A stretch of DNA of 48,760 bases from Acidimicrobiaceae bacterium (GCA_027451285.1 DAIDJP010000009.1:1-48760); one strand, 5' to 3'; positions 33,939 through 45,927 are shown, counted from the first letter of the stretch. Translations and numbers: made by a program. Notes: a model not told the origin generated them from the letters alone.

Positions 33939-34835
33939 GGGCCGCCCCCTTGATCTCCTCGAGCGACCCGCATCCGTGGCGCGCCAACCAGTCCGCGAGC
34001 TGTCGCTGGACCCGCCACGGCGCGCGCGGATCGGCGAACGTGGCCGTGCCCACCTCCACGGCGTCGGCCCCGGCCATGATCATGGCGACGGCGTCCTCGC
34101 CCGAGGACACTCCCCCCACGCCGACGATGGGCACCTTCGGCATCGCGGCACGGCACTCGTAGACGGCCCGCAGTGCGACCGGGTGGAGCCCGGGCCCGCT
34201 GAGGCCTCCTCCCCCGTTACCGAGCGCCGGGCGGCGCGTCTCGACGTCGATCACCAATCCGAGCAGCGTGTTGACCAGCACGAGGGCGTCCGCGCCCGCG
34301 TCGAGCGCGGCGCCGGCTATCTCGATGAGATCGGGCGTGTTGGGGCTGAGCTTGACCCACAGGGGAACGTCGGCGTGGCGACAGGCCCGCACGACCTCGG
34401 CCGTCGCCGTCGCGGAGTGGGCGAACATGCGTGAACGATCCTCCAGGTTGGGACAGCTGACGTTGACCTCGATCGCGACGACCTCGGCGCCGCGCATCTG
34501 CTCGATGGCGTCGGAGAAGTCCGCGACGCTGCGACCCCAGAGTGAGGCGACGACCGTCGCGCCGCGCCCGCGCAGGCGCGGCAGCTCGCGTTCGCGCCAC
34601 GCGCCGACCCCGGGTCCCGAGAGCCCCACGGCGTTGAGCATGTGCTCTCCCCAGGCGGCGACCCGGGGAGCGGGATTCCCCTCCCACGGGTAAGCGGCGA
34701 GGGACTTGGTCACGACGGCGCCGAGCGCGGCGAGATCGCCGTAGCCGGCGAGCTCGTCGCCATAGCCCGAGGTGCCCGCCGCGGTCAGGATCGGCGAGGA
34801 GAGGGCGACCTCGCCCACACGCGTGCGCAGGTCGC

Positions 34836-34839
<4 letters not shown>
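33931..34839 (-). CDS. pyrD: Dihydroorotate dehydrogenase, class 1B-like
   Basis: Oxidises dihydroorotate to orotate using FMN. The 302 residues have Cys129 in NVSCPN as catalytic base, which marks class 1 enzymes (class 2, membrane-bound, uses Ser). [26 protein letters not shown] and [19 protein letters not shown] resemble the 1B group, whose partner PyrK passes electrons to NAD. No pyrK lies in this operon. GTG start overlaps the carB stop as GTGA. Confidence 0.93.
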
Positions 34840-38128
<3,289 letters not shown>

Positions 38129-38129
<1 letters not shown>

Positions 38130-39208
38130 TAGTCGTTCTCCATCAGGGCGGCGAAGCGGTCGAACAGGTAACGCGCGTCGTGGGGTCCCGGGCCGGCCTC
38201 GGGGTGGTACTGCACCGAGAAGCAACGCGTCGAGGGTGACGCGATCCCCTCGATCACGCCGTCGTTCAGGTTGACGTGACTGACGTGCACGCGCTCGAGC
38301 GAGTCGGCGGCCAGGGCGTAGTTGTGGTTCTGCGCGGTGATCTCGATGCGTCCCGTCGCGAGGTCCTTCACCGGGTGATTGCCCCCGTGGTGACCGAAGG
38401 GCAGCTTGAACGTACGCCCCCCCAGGGCTACGCCCAGGAGCTGGTGTCCCAGGCAGATGCCGAAGATCGGCACCACGCCGACGAGCTGGCCGATCTGCTC
38501 GACCAGCCCCGAGAGCGCCGCCGGGTCACCCGGGCCGTTGGAGAGCATCACGCCGTCGGGCGCCATCGCGAGCACCTCGGCCGCGGTGGTGGCCGCCGGC
38601 ACCACAGTCACGCGAAAGCGCGCCGCGAGCTGATCGACCATCGTGGTCTTGATACCGAAGTCGTAGGCCACAACGTGGCGTTCGCCGTCGCCGCGCGAGT
38701 AGCGCGTCGCCGTCGACACGCTCGAGACGAAGTCCGTGTTGTCAGTGCCGGTGGCTCGGGCCGCGGCCGCGGCCACGACGTCGGGCGCGACGTGTCCAAA
38801 GGCGCCCGGCAGGGCGCCGTGCGCGCGCAGGTGCCGGGTCAGGCGACGCGTGTCGAGGCCGACGATCGCCGGCACCTCGTGGTCGATGAGATAGTCCTCG
38901 AGGCCGCCGGCGCTGCGCCAGTTCGAGGCCACCGGCGAGAGGTCGCGCACGACCACGCCGCGACACCAGGGCCGCGCCGCCTCATCATCGAGGGGCGTGA
39001 CGCCGTAGTTGCCGATGTGCGGGTAGGTGAAGGTGATCACCTGTCCGGCGTAGCTCGGGTCGGTGATGATTTCCTGGTACCCGGCGAGGGAGGTGTTGAA
39101 GACGAACTCACCCATCGTTAACCCGTCGTCGGGCAGGAAGCCCGCGGCGTAGCCGTCGAAGGTCGTCCCGTCGGCCAGGACCAGGGTGGCGGGTGGGCGC
39201 GTCAGCAC
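38129..39208 (-). CDS. carA: Carbamoyl-phosphate synthase small (glutaminase) subunit
   Basis: Releases ammonia from glutamine for CarB. The 359 residues have the N-terminal CPSase domain ([36 protein letters not shown]) and a class I glutaminase with the triad Cys252 (FGICLGHQ), His335 and Glu337 ([11 protein letters not shown]). GTG start lies seven bases inside the end of pyrC. Confidence 0.97.
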
Positions 39209-40512
39209 ATCTCTCCGTTCTCAGCGATCAGGCGACCCCGCGCGATCGTCGCCCGGGCACGACCCCGCAGGGTGCGCCCGTGGTAGGGGGTGTTGGTTGC
39301 GCGGCTCTGGAGACGGTCGCGATCCACCGTCCACTCGACAGTGGGATCGAAAACGACCAGGTTGGCGTCTTCGCCGACTGACACCTCGCCGCCGTGAGCA
39401 CTGTGGCCCACGCGCTCGTCGGTCGCGCGCAGACGAGCGATTCGCGCGGGGCCGCGACTGAGCAGCGCGAAGAAGACGCGGGGGTCGGGGTCCTCGCCCA
39501 GGGCCTCGGCGGTAAGGGCGGCCGCGTGCTCGAGGCCCAGCATCCCCGCGGGCGCCTCGTCAAAGGCCAGGTCCTTCGATTCGGGAAGGTGGGGCGCGTG
39601 GTCCGTCGCCACCGCGTCGACGTCGCCGCGGCGCAGCGCCGCCGCCAGGGCCGCCGCGTCACCGGGCGCGCGCAGCGGCGGGTTCACCTTGAAGAGGGGG
39701 TCATAGGTGGCGCAGGCCGACTCGTCCAGGCTGAAATGGTGAGGGGCGACTTCGCAGGTCACGTCGAGGCCCTCGGCGCGCGCCGCGACCACCAGGGCGA
39801 TCGAGCGCGCGGTGGAGAGATGCAAGAAGTGCACCGACGCGCCGGTCGCGCGCACCAGCTCGATGTCGCGCACAACCATAAGCTCCTCGGCCAGGGCGGG
39901 CCTGCCCACGAGACCCAGGCGGCCGGCGAGCGGCCCCTCGTTCATCGATCCGGCCTCGACCAGGCTCGGCTCCTCGCAGTGCTGGGCCAGGCGAACCCCC
40001 AGCGGCTTCGCGTAACTGAGGGCGCGACGCATCACCTCGGCGCTGGCCACGCCCGCGCCGTCGTCGGTGAAGATCCGCACTCCAAGGGCGGCCATCTCGG
40101 CGAGCGGCGCCAGCTTCTCGCCGCGTCGGCCCTGGGTGATCGCCCCGGCGACCGCCACGTCGATTCCCGTGAGGGCCCCGCGCGCCAGCACGTAGGACAC
40201 GAGGGCCACGTTGTCGAGCGCCGGCTCGGTGTTGGGCATGGCCACGACCGCGCAGTACCCGCCGACCGCCGCGGCGCGCGCGCCCGACTCAATTGTTTCG
40301 GCCGCCTCGAGTCCCGGCTCTCGCAGGTGCGTGTGCAGGTCCACCAAGCCTGGTCCCACCCAGGCGCCGCTCGCGTCGATCTCGTGCGCACCCGCCGGAG
40401 CGTCGACCTTCTCTGCGACGTCGAGGACGCGGCCATCGACGACGAGCACGTCGGCGCGCACCACCTCGCGGGAGCGGACGACCGATCCGCCCCGAATCAC
40501 CAGTGCCGTCAT
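39202..40512 (-). CDS. pyrC: Dihydroorotase, class I
   Basis: Closes carbamoyl-aspartate to dihydroorotate. The 436 residues have the zinc-binding His60-x-His62 in DLHTHLREPG, further metal ligands in CEVAPHHFSLDE and the catalytic Asp in AVATDHAPH. The ATG overlaps the pyrB stop as ATGA; the longer in-frame N-terminus upstream lies in pyrB and is rejected. Confidence 0.96.
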   Translation of the reverse strand: MTALVIRGGSVVRSREVVRADVLVVDGRVLDVAEKVDAPAGAHEIDASGAWVGPGLVDLHTHLREPGLEAAETIESGARAAAVGGYCAVVAMPNTEPALDNVALVSYVLARGALTGIDVAVAGAITQGRRGEKLAPLAEMAALGVRIFTDDGAGVASAEVMRRALSYAKPLGVRLAQHCEEPSLVEAGSMNEGPLAGRLGLVGRPALAEELMVVRDIELVRATGASVHFLHLSTARSIALVVAARAEGLDVTCEVAPHHFSLDESACATYDPLFKVNPPLRAPGDAAALAAALRRGDVDAVATDHAPHLPESKDLAFDEAPAGMLGLEHAAALTAEALGEDPDPRVFFALLSRGPARIARLRATDERVGHSAHGGEVSVGEDANLVVFDPTVEWTVDRDRLQSRATNTPYHGRTLRGRARATIARGRLIAENGEMC

Positions 40513-41489
40513 CGCGACTCCTCTCGGCCCGCCACGCTGAGGTAAAGGACGGCCATGCGAACCGGCACGCCGTTGGCGACCTGGCGCGTGATCACCGCGG
40601 CCGACGAGTCGGCGACCCTCGCGTCGATCTCCACCCCACGATTCATCGGCCCCGGGTGCATGATGATGGTCGAGGGCGACAGGCGGCCCGCCCGTTCGAC
40701 GGTCAAGCCGTGAGTACGCGTGAATTCCGACAGGCTCGGCATGAACGCGCCGGTGCCGCGCTCGTGCTGGAGGCGTAGCACGCCCACCACGTCGGCGCCG
40801 CCCAACGCGTCGTCGAAGTCGTCGGCCACCACTACCGGCCACTCTTCGACCCCGTCGGGCAACAACGTGCCGGGCGCGGCCAGGGTCACCGACGCGCCCA
40901 GGGCCACGTAGGCTTCGACGTCGCTACGCGCCACGCGCGAGTGGCGGATGTCGCCCACGATGAGAACGCGCAGTCCGTCGAAGAGCTCGGCGCCGGTATC
41001 GCGACCACGCTCCCCTCGTCGTTCGGCGAGCACCTGGCGAAGGGTGTAGGCGTCCAGTAGTCCCTGCGTGGGGTGCTGATGGAGTCCGTCGCCCGCGTTG
41101 ATCACTCGCACGTGCGGCACGTAGCGCGCGACCTGGACGGCAGCGCCACTGGAGCGGTGACGCATGACGACGGCGTCGATGCCCAGCGCGTCGATGGTCG
41201 CGATGGTGTCGCGCAGGCTCTCGCCCTTCTTCACCGACGAGGAGGCCACCGCGAGCGAGAGCACGTCGGCGCTGAGGCGCTTGGCGGCCGTTTCGAAGCT
41301 GAGACGCGTGCGCGTGGACTCCTCGAAGAACAGCGAGGCGACGACACGACCCTTCAGCGCGGGCACCTTCTTCACCACGCGCCGGTTCACCTCGACGAAG
41401 GAGTCCGCAGTGTCGAGGACCTCGAGGATCGCCTCGCGACTCAACTCGCCGAGGTCGAGCAGGCTCTCTCCGCGCAGGCTGGTAATCAC
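40509..41489 (-). CDS. pyrB: Aspartate carbamoyltransferase catalytic subunit
   Basis: First committed step of pyrimidine synthesis. The 326 residues carry FFEESTRTRLSFE (Ser58-Thr-Arg-Thr-Arg62), the SVKKGESLRDT loop with the essential Lys, HQHPTQGLLD, and MHPGPMNRGVEID near the end. No regulatory PyrI gene is present, so control is likely by PyrR. GTG start overlaps pyrR as GTGA with GGAGG a few bases upstream. Confidence 0.96.
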   Translation of the reverse strand: MITSLRGESLLDLGELSREAILEVLDTADSFVEVNRRVVKKVPALKGRVVASLFFEESTRTRLSFETAAKRLSADVLSLAVASSSVKKGESLRDTIATIDALGIDAVVMRHRSSGAAVQVARYVPHVRVINAGDGLHQHPTQGLLDAYTLRQVLAERRGERGRDTGAELFDGLRVLIVGDIRHSRVARSDVEAYVALGASVTLAAPGTLLPDGVEEWPVVVADDFDDALGGADVVGVLRLQHERGTGAFMPSLSEFTRTHGLTVERAGRLSPSTIIMHPGPMNRGVEIDARVADSSAAVITRQVANGVPVRMAVLYLSVAGREESR

Positions 41490-42049
41490 GAGACCTCCTC
41501 GACGCCGATCCACACGCCCTCGAGAGTCGCGAGGACGGACTCGCTCGGCGAGGTGGGCAGGTTCTTGCCCACGTAGTCGGGGCGGATGGGCAGCTCGCGA
41601 TGTCCCCGGTCCACCATCACCGCGAGCTCGATGACGCGAGGGCGCCCCCACTCCGAGAGGGCGTTGAGGGCCGCGCGGATGGTTCGACCGGTGAAGAGGA
41701 CATCGTCGACCAGGACGACCACGCAATCGGTCAGGTCTCCGGGAATCGCCGTCGACGTCGCGTCCACCAGGGGCCGCACGTGAGTGTCGTCGCGCCAGTA
41801 GGCCACGTCCAGCGTGCCGGAGCTGACCGCCGGCGCCCCCAGGTCGGTGAGCTGTGCGGCGATCGCTCCGGCGAAGGGGATCCCGCCGGTCTGTAGACCG
41901 ATGACGACGATCGACTCGTCGGCGTGGTGTTCGAGAATCTCGTGGGACATGCGTCGCAACGAGCGGGCCACCTCGTCGGCGGAGAGTATCTGGGAACGGG
42001 GCACGAACCCCGTCGCGGCGGACGGTTGCTCGCTCGAAGTGCCGGTCAC
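41486..42049 (-). CDS. pyrR: PyrR pyrimidine operon regulator / uracil phosphoribosyltransferase-like
   Basis: UMP-responsive RNA-binding protein of the phosphoribosyltransferase fold. The 187 residues include LQTGGIPFAGAIA, the dimer-loop region YWRDD, the PRPP loop VVLVDDVLFTGRTIRAAL, and DRGHRELPIRPDYVGKNLPT near the C-terminus, all PyrR hallmarks. GTG start with GGAGG six bases upstream. It heads the pyr operon, and its binding loop lies in its own leader (42068-42081). Confidence 0.96.
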   Translation of the reverse strand: MTGTSSEQPSAATGFVPRSQILSADEVARSLRRMSHEILEHHADESIVVIGLQTGGIPFAGAIAAQLTDLGAPAVSSGTLDVAYWRDDTHVRPLVDATSTAIPGDLTDCVVVLVDDVLFTGRTIRAALNALSEWGRPRVIELAVMVDRGHRELPIRPDYVGKNLPTSPSESVLATLEGVWIGVEEVS

Positions 42050-42067
42050 GTTTCCTCCCGTCGTATG

Positions 42068-42081
42068 AGCCTCACGGGACC
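42068..42081 (-). promoter_or_regulatory. PyrR-binding RNA loop in the pyr leader
   Basis: The minus strand reads GGTCCCGTGAGGCT, matching 13 of 14 positions of the PyrR-binding consensus ARUCCNGNGAGGYU known from Bacillus; the only difference is G for A at position 1, still able to pair G-U. The flanking bases extend the stem (GUGGG with CUCAU around a bulged U). The loop ends 19 bases before the pyrR GTG, close to GGAGG, so PyrR-UMP could block ribosome binding, as reported for mycobacteria, rather than act by a terminator; no U-run hairpin is present. Confidence 0.8.
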
Positions 42082-42100
42082 CACTTCACGACGTCGAGAC

Positions 42101-42109
42101 ACTGTATCA
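42101..42109 (-). promoter_or_regulatory. pyr operon promoter, extended -10
   Basis: TGATACAGT on the minus strand is a TGn-extended -10 (hexamer TACAGT). Transcription would start near 42094, giving a 45-base leader that contains the whole PyrR-binding hairpin and the pyrR ribosome binding site. No good -35. It lies between the upstream CtaG-type gene stop and pyrR. Confidence 0.5.
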
Positions 42110-42128
42110 GAGCGTCAGTCTCGAAAAC

Positions 42129-43055
42129 TCACTCTGTGGACTCGATGTTGGTCATCGCCGCCTGTCGGGCCAGCACGTCGGGATGTACCCGGATCGCGCG
42201 ATGGATCAGGCGATCGAAGACGTCGGACATCGAACCCTCCTGGGCGATACCGCGACGGATCACCATGCCGAGAACCGGCACCGCCCAGAAGTCACCGCAC
42301 ACCCACAGGATCGCCGCGCCGATCTGCTGGTCGGCGAAGGGCGAGAGCGTGACGCCGGGGATGTGCGCGTAGCTCGGGTACCAGCTCGTCGCCGAGAAGA
42401 TGCTCATCGCCATCGCCATCAGCGTCATGACGACGTTCGTGCCCAGGATCGCGCCCGACTGCCAGATCGCGCCCTTGGCCGTCTTAACCGGGGCGGACGG
42501 CAGGATCTGCAGCCAGAACAGCACCCCGGTCACGAGGAAGCTGCCGTGCATGAGCCACACGTGGACGAAGCCGTTGGACTCGGAGAGCTCGAACCACTTC
42601 GGCAGGTGCCAAAAGACCATCACCGCGTTGAACGAGATCAGGGCGACCCAGGGATTGCGCAGCGCGCGGCCGAGGCCGCGCAGCCACTTCGCGCCGCCAC
42701 TCAGGTAGATGAAGCGGCCCACACGGCGTCGCGCGCCAACGGGCAGAAAGAACATGAGCGGCAGCCACGGCGCGCCGAGGACCACCATCATCGGCGTGAA
42801 GAATGCGAGGATCACGTGCTCGATCATGTGGATGTAGAAGTAGCTCGACGCCCAATAGTCGATCGGCGACATCACCGACAACACCAGGAGGCCCAGCCCC
42901 CCGTAGAACACGTAGGACTTGCGCCGACGCCGGCGGGTGCGCTCGGGGCGCGAGTGCGCGGCCAGACGCCGCAGTCCCACCTCGTGGGCGACCACGGTGA
43001 AGGCCACGACGAAGATCATGGGGTCGAAGGTCCAGTGGTCGAGGAGCAGGTTCAC
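42129..43055 (-). CDS. CtaG-type cytochrome c oxidase assembly factor (copy 1)
   Basis: Membrane protein of the CtaG (caa3 assembly factor, PF09678-like) family, thought to help deliver copper or assemble heme-copper oxidase. About 308 residues with seven membrane segments; HMIEHVILAFFTPMMVVLGAPWLPLM and AVMVFWHLPKWFELSES carry the family histidines, and near the C-terminus HIPGVTLSPFADQQIGAAILW recurs in the second copy at 44999. GTG start overlaps the upstream small gene as GTGA. It ends 79 bases before pyrR. Confidence 0.88.
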   Translation of the reverse strand: MNLLLDHWTFDPMIFVVAFTVVAHEVGLRRLAAHSRPERTRRRRRKSYVFYGGLGLLVLSVMSPIDYWASSYFYIHMIEHVILAFFTPMMVVLGAPWLPLMFFLPVGARRRVGRFIYLSGGAKWLRGLGRALRNPWVALISFNAVMVFWHLPKWFELSESNGFVHVWLMHGSFLVTGVLFWLQILPSAPVKTAKGAIWQSGAILGTNVVMTLMAMAMSIFSATSWYPSYAHIPGVTLSPFADQQIGAAILWVCGDFWAVPVLGMVIRRGIAQEGSMSDVFDRLIHRAIRVHPDVLARQAAMTNIESTE

Positions 43056-43411
43056 TGACTGTTCCCGTCCTCTCGCTGGCGCTGAGCGGCCAGCTCGCTC
43101 TGGTGCTGTTCCCAGGCCGCGAGCATGCCCGAGTACTCGGGTGCAAGCTCGGCCTTGGGTTTCTTGGGTGGACGCGCCTGCGCGTCCGGGTGCAGGACCT
43201 TCCACCACATGTAGATCGCGAATCCACCCAACAACGGCCATTCGAAGACGTAGGCCCAACTGAGCGTGTTGCCCCCCAGAGCTCGCCCCACCTCGAACCA
43301 GAAGGCGGCCGCGCACACGAGCAGTCCCGCCGCCAGAGTCAGGTGCGTCTTGACCGCCGCGGCGCCCCGAAGGCGCGTGCGGGTCGGGTTCGGCGTCTTC
43401 TCACCCTCCAC
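43052..43411 (-). CDS. Small two-helix membrane protein of unknown function, oxidase-linked
   Basis: A 119-residue protein I do not recognise. A basic N-terminus (TPNPTRTRLRG) is followed by two predicted membrane helices, about 23-41 (LAAGLLVCAAAFWFEV) and 50-73 (LSWAYVFEWPLLGGFAIYMWW), then a hydrophilic, lysine- and glutamine-rich tail (about 75-119). It precedes the CtaG-type gene with a GTGA overlap and is divergent from the Sco gene, so a role in oxidase assembly is plausible. The start GTG at 43411 lies six bases after TAGGGT, fitting a leaderless mRNA. Confidence 0.7.
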   Translation of the reverse strand: MEGEKTPNPTRTRLRGAAAVKTHLTLAAGLLVCAAAFWFEVGRALGGNTLSWAYVFEWPLLGGFAIYMWWKVLHPDAQARPPKKPKAELAPEYSGMLAAWEQHQSELAAQRQREDGNSQ

Positions 43412-43417
43412 GCGTTC

Positions 43418-43483
43418 ACCCTACCGGCTCCGAGCCGCACAGGGCCTGTCATTGAGGGCCGCCTGGCGCCTCCTCGGTAGAGT
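43418..43483. promoter_or_regulatory. Divergent promoter region between the 119-residue gene and the Sco gene
   Basis: The 82-base gap holds a -10-like box for each side. On the minus strand TAGGGT (43423-43418) ends six bases before GTG 43411. On the plus strand TAGAGT (43478-43483) ends ten bases before GTG 43494. Neither start has a Shine-Dalgarno sequence, so both messages would have no leader or one of a few bases. Shared control of the two assembly units is possible. Confidence 0.45.
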
Positions 43484-43493
43484 TGACGTACCC

Positions 43494-44333
43494 GTGAGCG
43501 ACGACGACACCATCCCCGAAGCCAGCCCGCAGCGCACCCTCAGCGAGGCCGAGCGCGCCCGCGCCTTCGCCACCAGTCAGTCCACCGGCCGGGCCTCCTT
43601 GCCGCCGGCGTTCTTCAAGTGGGCGCTCGCCGTGTTCGTGGTGCTGGGCGGCGGCGGCGCCCTCCTCGAGCGGGTGATGAGCGGCGCAACGCCCACGGCC
43701 AGTTCCACGACCTTGCCGGCGCCGTCGCTGACGGCCCCGGTCGCCCAGAACCCGCTCACCTCAAGCCTGACAGCCCTGCTCGGGCTCAAGAGCCTCGGCC
43801 CCACACCGGCGCCGGCACTCGAGCTCACGGACCAGAACGGTTCACCCTGGCGCCTGGGGGCCCAGCGCGGCCACGTCGTGCTCGTGACCTTCTACGACGC
43901 GTCGTGCCACGACATCTGCCCGGTGCTTGGGGCCGAGATCCGCGTCGCCCTGGCCGACCTGGGCACATCGTCAAGTGCGGTGCGCGTCGCGATCGTCAAC
44001 ACCGATCCGCGCGCGACGATTGCGACGAAGAACGTAGCGGCCCTGAGCGTGCCGGGGCTCTCAAATCGCTCCAACGTCTGGTTTCTGACCGGCAGTCTGA
44101 ACCAGCTCAACGCGGTCTGGAGCGACTACGGCGTCACGATCAACGTGGGTGCGAACGCCTCGCAGATCGCGCACAACAACGTGCTCTACTTCATCGATCC
44201 GCGCGGCCGGCTTCGCTCGCTCGCGGTCCCCTTCGCCAACGAGGACCGCACCGGCACGTACTCTCTCAGCGCCGCCGAGGTCGCCCGATTCGCGAAGGGA
44301 CTCGCCCACGTGGCCGGTAGTCTGATCCGGTGA
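43494..44333 (+). CDS. Sco1/SenC-family copper chaperone-like protein
   Basis: Membrane-anchored thioredoxin-fold protein that would deliver copper to the CuA site of oxidase subunit II. The 279 residues have a cytoplasmic N-terminus, one membrane helix (about 42-58) and an outer domain with Cys138-x3-Cys142 in SCHDICP and His227 in IAHNNVLYFID, the three Sco metal ligands. A low-complexity Ser/Thr/Pro linker (about 62-105) separates anchor and domain. The GTG start follows the long non-conserved open stretch upstream. Ends in a GTGA overlap with the next gene. Confidence 0.85.
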   Translation: MSDDDTIPEASPQRTLSEAERARAFATSQSTGRASLPPAFFKWALAVFVVLGGGGALLERVMSGATPTASSTTLPAPSLTAPVAQNPLTSSLTALLGLKSLGPTPAPALELTDQNGSPWRLGAQRGHVVLVTFYDASCHDICPVLGAEIRVALADLGTSSSAVRVAIVNTDPRATIATKNVAALSVPGLSNRSNVWFLTGSLNQLNAVWSDYGVTINVGANASQIAHNNVLYFIDPRGRLRSLAVPFANEDRTGTYSLSAAEVARFAKGLAHVAGSLIR

Positions 44334-44992
44334 CGGACCCAGTGAACACCGGCAACTTCGAGCCCGGAGCCATGCCCGCGGCATCGCTCTCGTCGACCAA
44401 GGCGGTGTGGTACCGGCGCCCCTGGGTCATGGTGTTAGCCGTGGTGGTCATCGTCGTCGGCGTCTCGGTGGTCACCGATCTGCCCCACCACATATCCGTC
44501 AGTGAGGACGCGTCCGCCCAGAACGCCTCGATCAAGCAGATCAACCTCGACCTGGCACCGTGCAACTACGCGATCTCCGAGATCTACCACTACTACGAGA
44601 CCAAGATCGTGGGCACCGCTCCCCCGCTGCGGCCCCAGAAGTACCCCAAGTGGATGACCGACGACCAGTCCGTCTGCTCCTTCACCAGCGGGGAGATCTA
44701 CGACCTGACCAACAACTTCCAGGCTCTCGACACCAAGGCTGGCAAGCACATCGACAACATGCACACGATCGTCGTGACCTGGATCACGTCTGACGCGCTC
44801 GGTGCGATCAACGACATCATGTATCTCTACAACCACCCGGGTGACGCCACGACGATCGCCTCGCTACGCCGGCGCACCAAGCTGCTCAATCTCGAGCACG
44901 CCCAGGCGATGGCTGAGTGGTCCAAGGCCAACGCGCTCCTCGGCGGACGTCTCTACCCGCTCAAGCTCGTCCAGTTGCCGGCCGTCGCCTAG
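44330..44992 (+). CDS. Unknown membrane-anchored extracytoplasmic protein, coupled to Sco
   Basis: A 220-residue protein without a family I recognise. One membrane helix (about 31-50, PWVMVLAVVVIVVGVSVV) leads to an outer domain with two cysteines (Cys78 and Cys116) that could pair, a YHYYE cluster (86-90), a C-terminal helical stretch about 170-205, and several His and Met (His53, His54, His140, Met144, His169). This mix would suit a metal- or heme-related role, but that is guesswork. Translation is coupled to the Sco gene by a GTGA overlap, the strongest hint to function. The stop lies six bases from the stop of the convergent CtaG-type gene. Confidence 0.8.
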   Translation: MTDPVNTGNFEPGAMPAASLSSTKAVWYRRPWVMVLAVVVIVVGVSVVTDLPHHISVSEDASAQNASIKQINLDLAPCNYAISEIYHYYETKIVGTAPPLRPQKYPKWMTDDQSVCSFTSGEIYDLTNNFQALDTKAGKHIDNMHTIVVTWITSDALGAINDIMYLYNHPGDATTIASLRRRTKLLNLEHAQAMAEWSKANALLGGRLYPLKLVQLPAVA

Positions 44993-44998
44993 CTTCCG

Positions 44999-45817
44999 CT
45001 ACGCCGAGGCGTCGAACGTCCCACGATTGCGCTGTTCGCGCACGAGTCTCGTAAGTTCTTCGTTGGGGTCTTCCTCGGATTGCAGCCAGTGGATCAGGTT
45101 CCAAAAGACCACCGGCATGAACGTCGCGGCCGACAGCAACCACATCGAGCCCGCGGCCAGTTGCTGGTCAGCGAAGAGCGACAGACCGCGTCCGGGCACG
45201 TGGGCGAACGCCCCGTACCACGAGACCTGGGACATGCCATTGAGATACGCGATGATCCACACCGTCCACATCACGACCGCGGCGACACCGATGCGAAAGG
45301 GCCGCGTGGTCGACGCACTGACCGGCGGAGACTCCACGATGCTCAACCAGAGCCACGCGCCGCCCGCGACCAGGCTCAGGGACTCGGGGACCACGAGCCA
45401 TCCGTGGTGTACGAGAGCGTTGACCGCCGGCACCGTACGCCAGCCGATGATGAGCGCGAGATACAAGATCCCGACGGTAAAGACGTGGACGTGCCCGCTA
45501 CGACGTCGAGCGCGCGCGGCCATGCGATCCATCGCACGCGGCGCCGTGGGCGAGATGATCGCCCCGTCGTCCCCCACACGAAAGGGCTCGCCCGAGGCGA
45601 GCCCTATGCGCTTCCACGGCGCACCGGTCACCAACAGCGCCGGCACCACCATGGCGATCAAACCGAACTGAACCGCCTGGGCGAACTCGTAGTGCCTCGC
45701 CCAGGACGCCAGCGGCGAGACCACGGCCACGAGCCACACGGCCACGCCGAGAACGGCGAGCACGTCACGGAGCCTCTCGACCCCGTCAGCCGTACGGAGG
45801 TTCGCGCGCCGGGTCAC
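44999..45817 (-). CDS. CtaG-type cytochrome c oxidase assembly factor (copy 2)
   Basis: A second, diverged CtaG-family membrane protein, about 272 residues with roughly seven membrane segments. It shares FAHVPGRGLSLFADQQLAAGSMW with copy 1 near the C-terminus and has VVPALLVTGAPWKRIGL where copy 1 has MMVVLGAPWLPLM. A charged loop (about 80-110) is longer than in copy 1. Start chosen: GTG at 45817, overlapping the stop of the 37-residue gene as GTGA; the longer reading from TTG 45847 runs inside that small gene. Confidence 0.83.
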   Translation of the reverse strand: MTRRANLRTADGVERLRDVLAVLGVAVWLVAVVSPLASWARHYEFAQAVQFGLIAMVVPALLVTGAPWKRIGLASGEPFRVGDDGAIISPTAPRAMDRMAARARRRSGHVHVFTVGILYLALIIGWRTVPAVNALVHHGWLVVPESLSLVAGGAWLWLSIVESPPVSASTTRPFRIGVAAVVMWTVWIIAYLNGMSQVSWYGAFAHVPGRGLSLFADQQLAAGSMWLLSAATFMPVVFWNLIHWLQSEEDPNEELTRLVREQRNRGTFDASA

Positions 45818-45927
45818 TTCGAAGGGCGACGCTGGAAGAATCCCCAAATAATGACGCCGAACAGCACGCCCAACAGAACCACCATTGTCTGGACCTGCGC
45901 GCCGATGTACCCGTCTGCACCTAGCAT
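45814..45927 (-). CDS. 37-residue single-helix membrane peptide, oxidase-linked
   Basis: A short gene reading MLGADGYIGAQVQTMVVLLG and ending in FFQRRPSK. Residues 13-31 (QTMVVLLGVLFGVIIWGFF) form one membrane helix with a basic C-terminal tail, so the N-terminus is probably outside. GAGGT lies five bases before the ATG, and the stop overlaps the next start as GTGA. Its place between ctaE and a CtaG-type gene suggests a small oxidase subunit or assembly peptide; small single-helix subunits are known in actinobacterial and aa3/caa3 oxidases. I cannot assign it to one of them. Confidence 0.65.
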   Translation of the reverse strand: MLGADGYIGAQVQTMVVLLGVLFGVIIWGFFQRRPSK

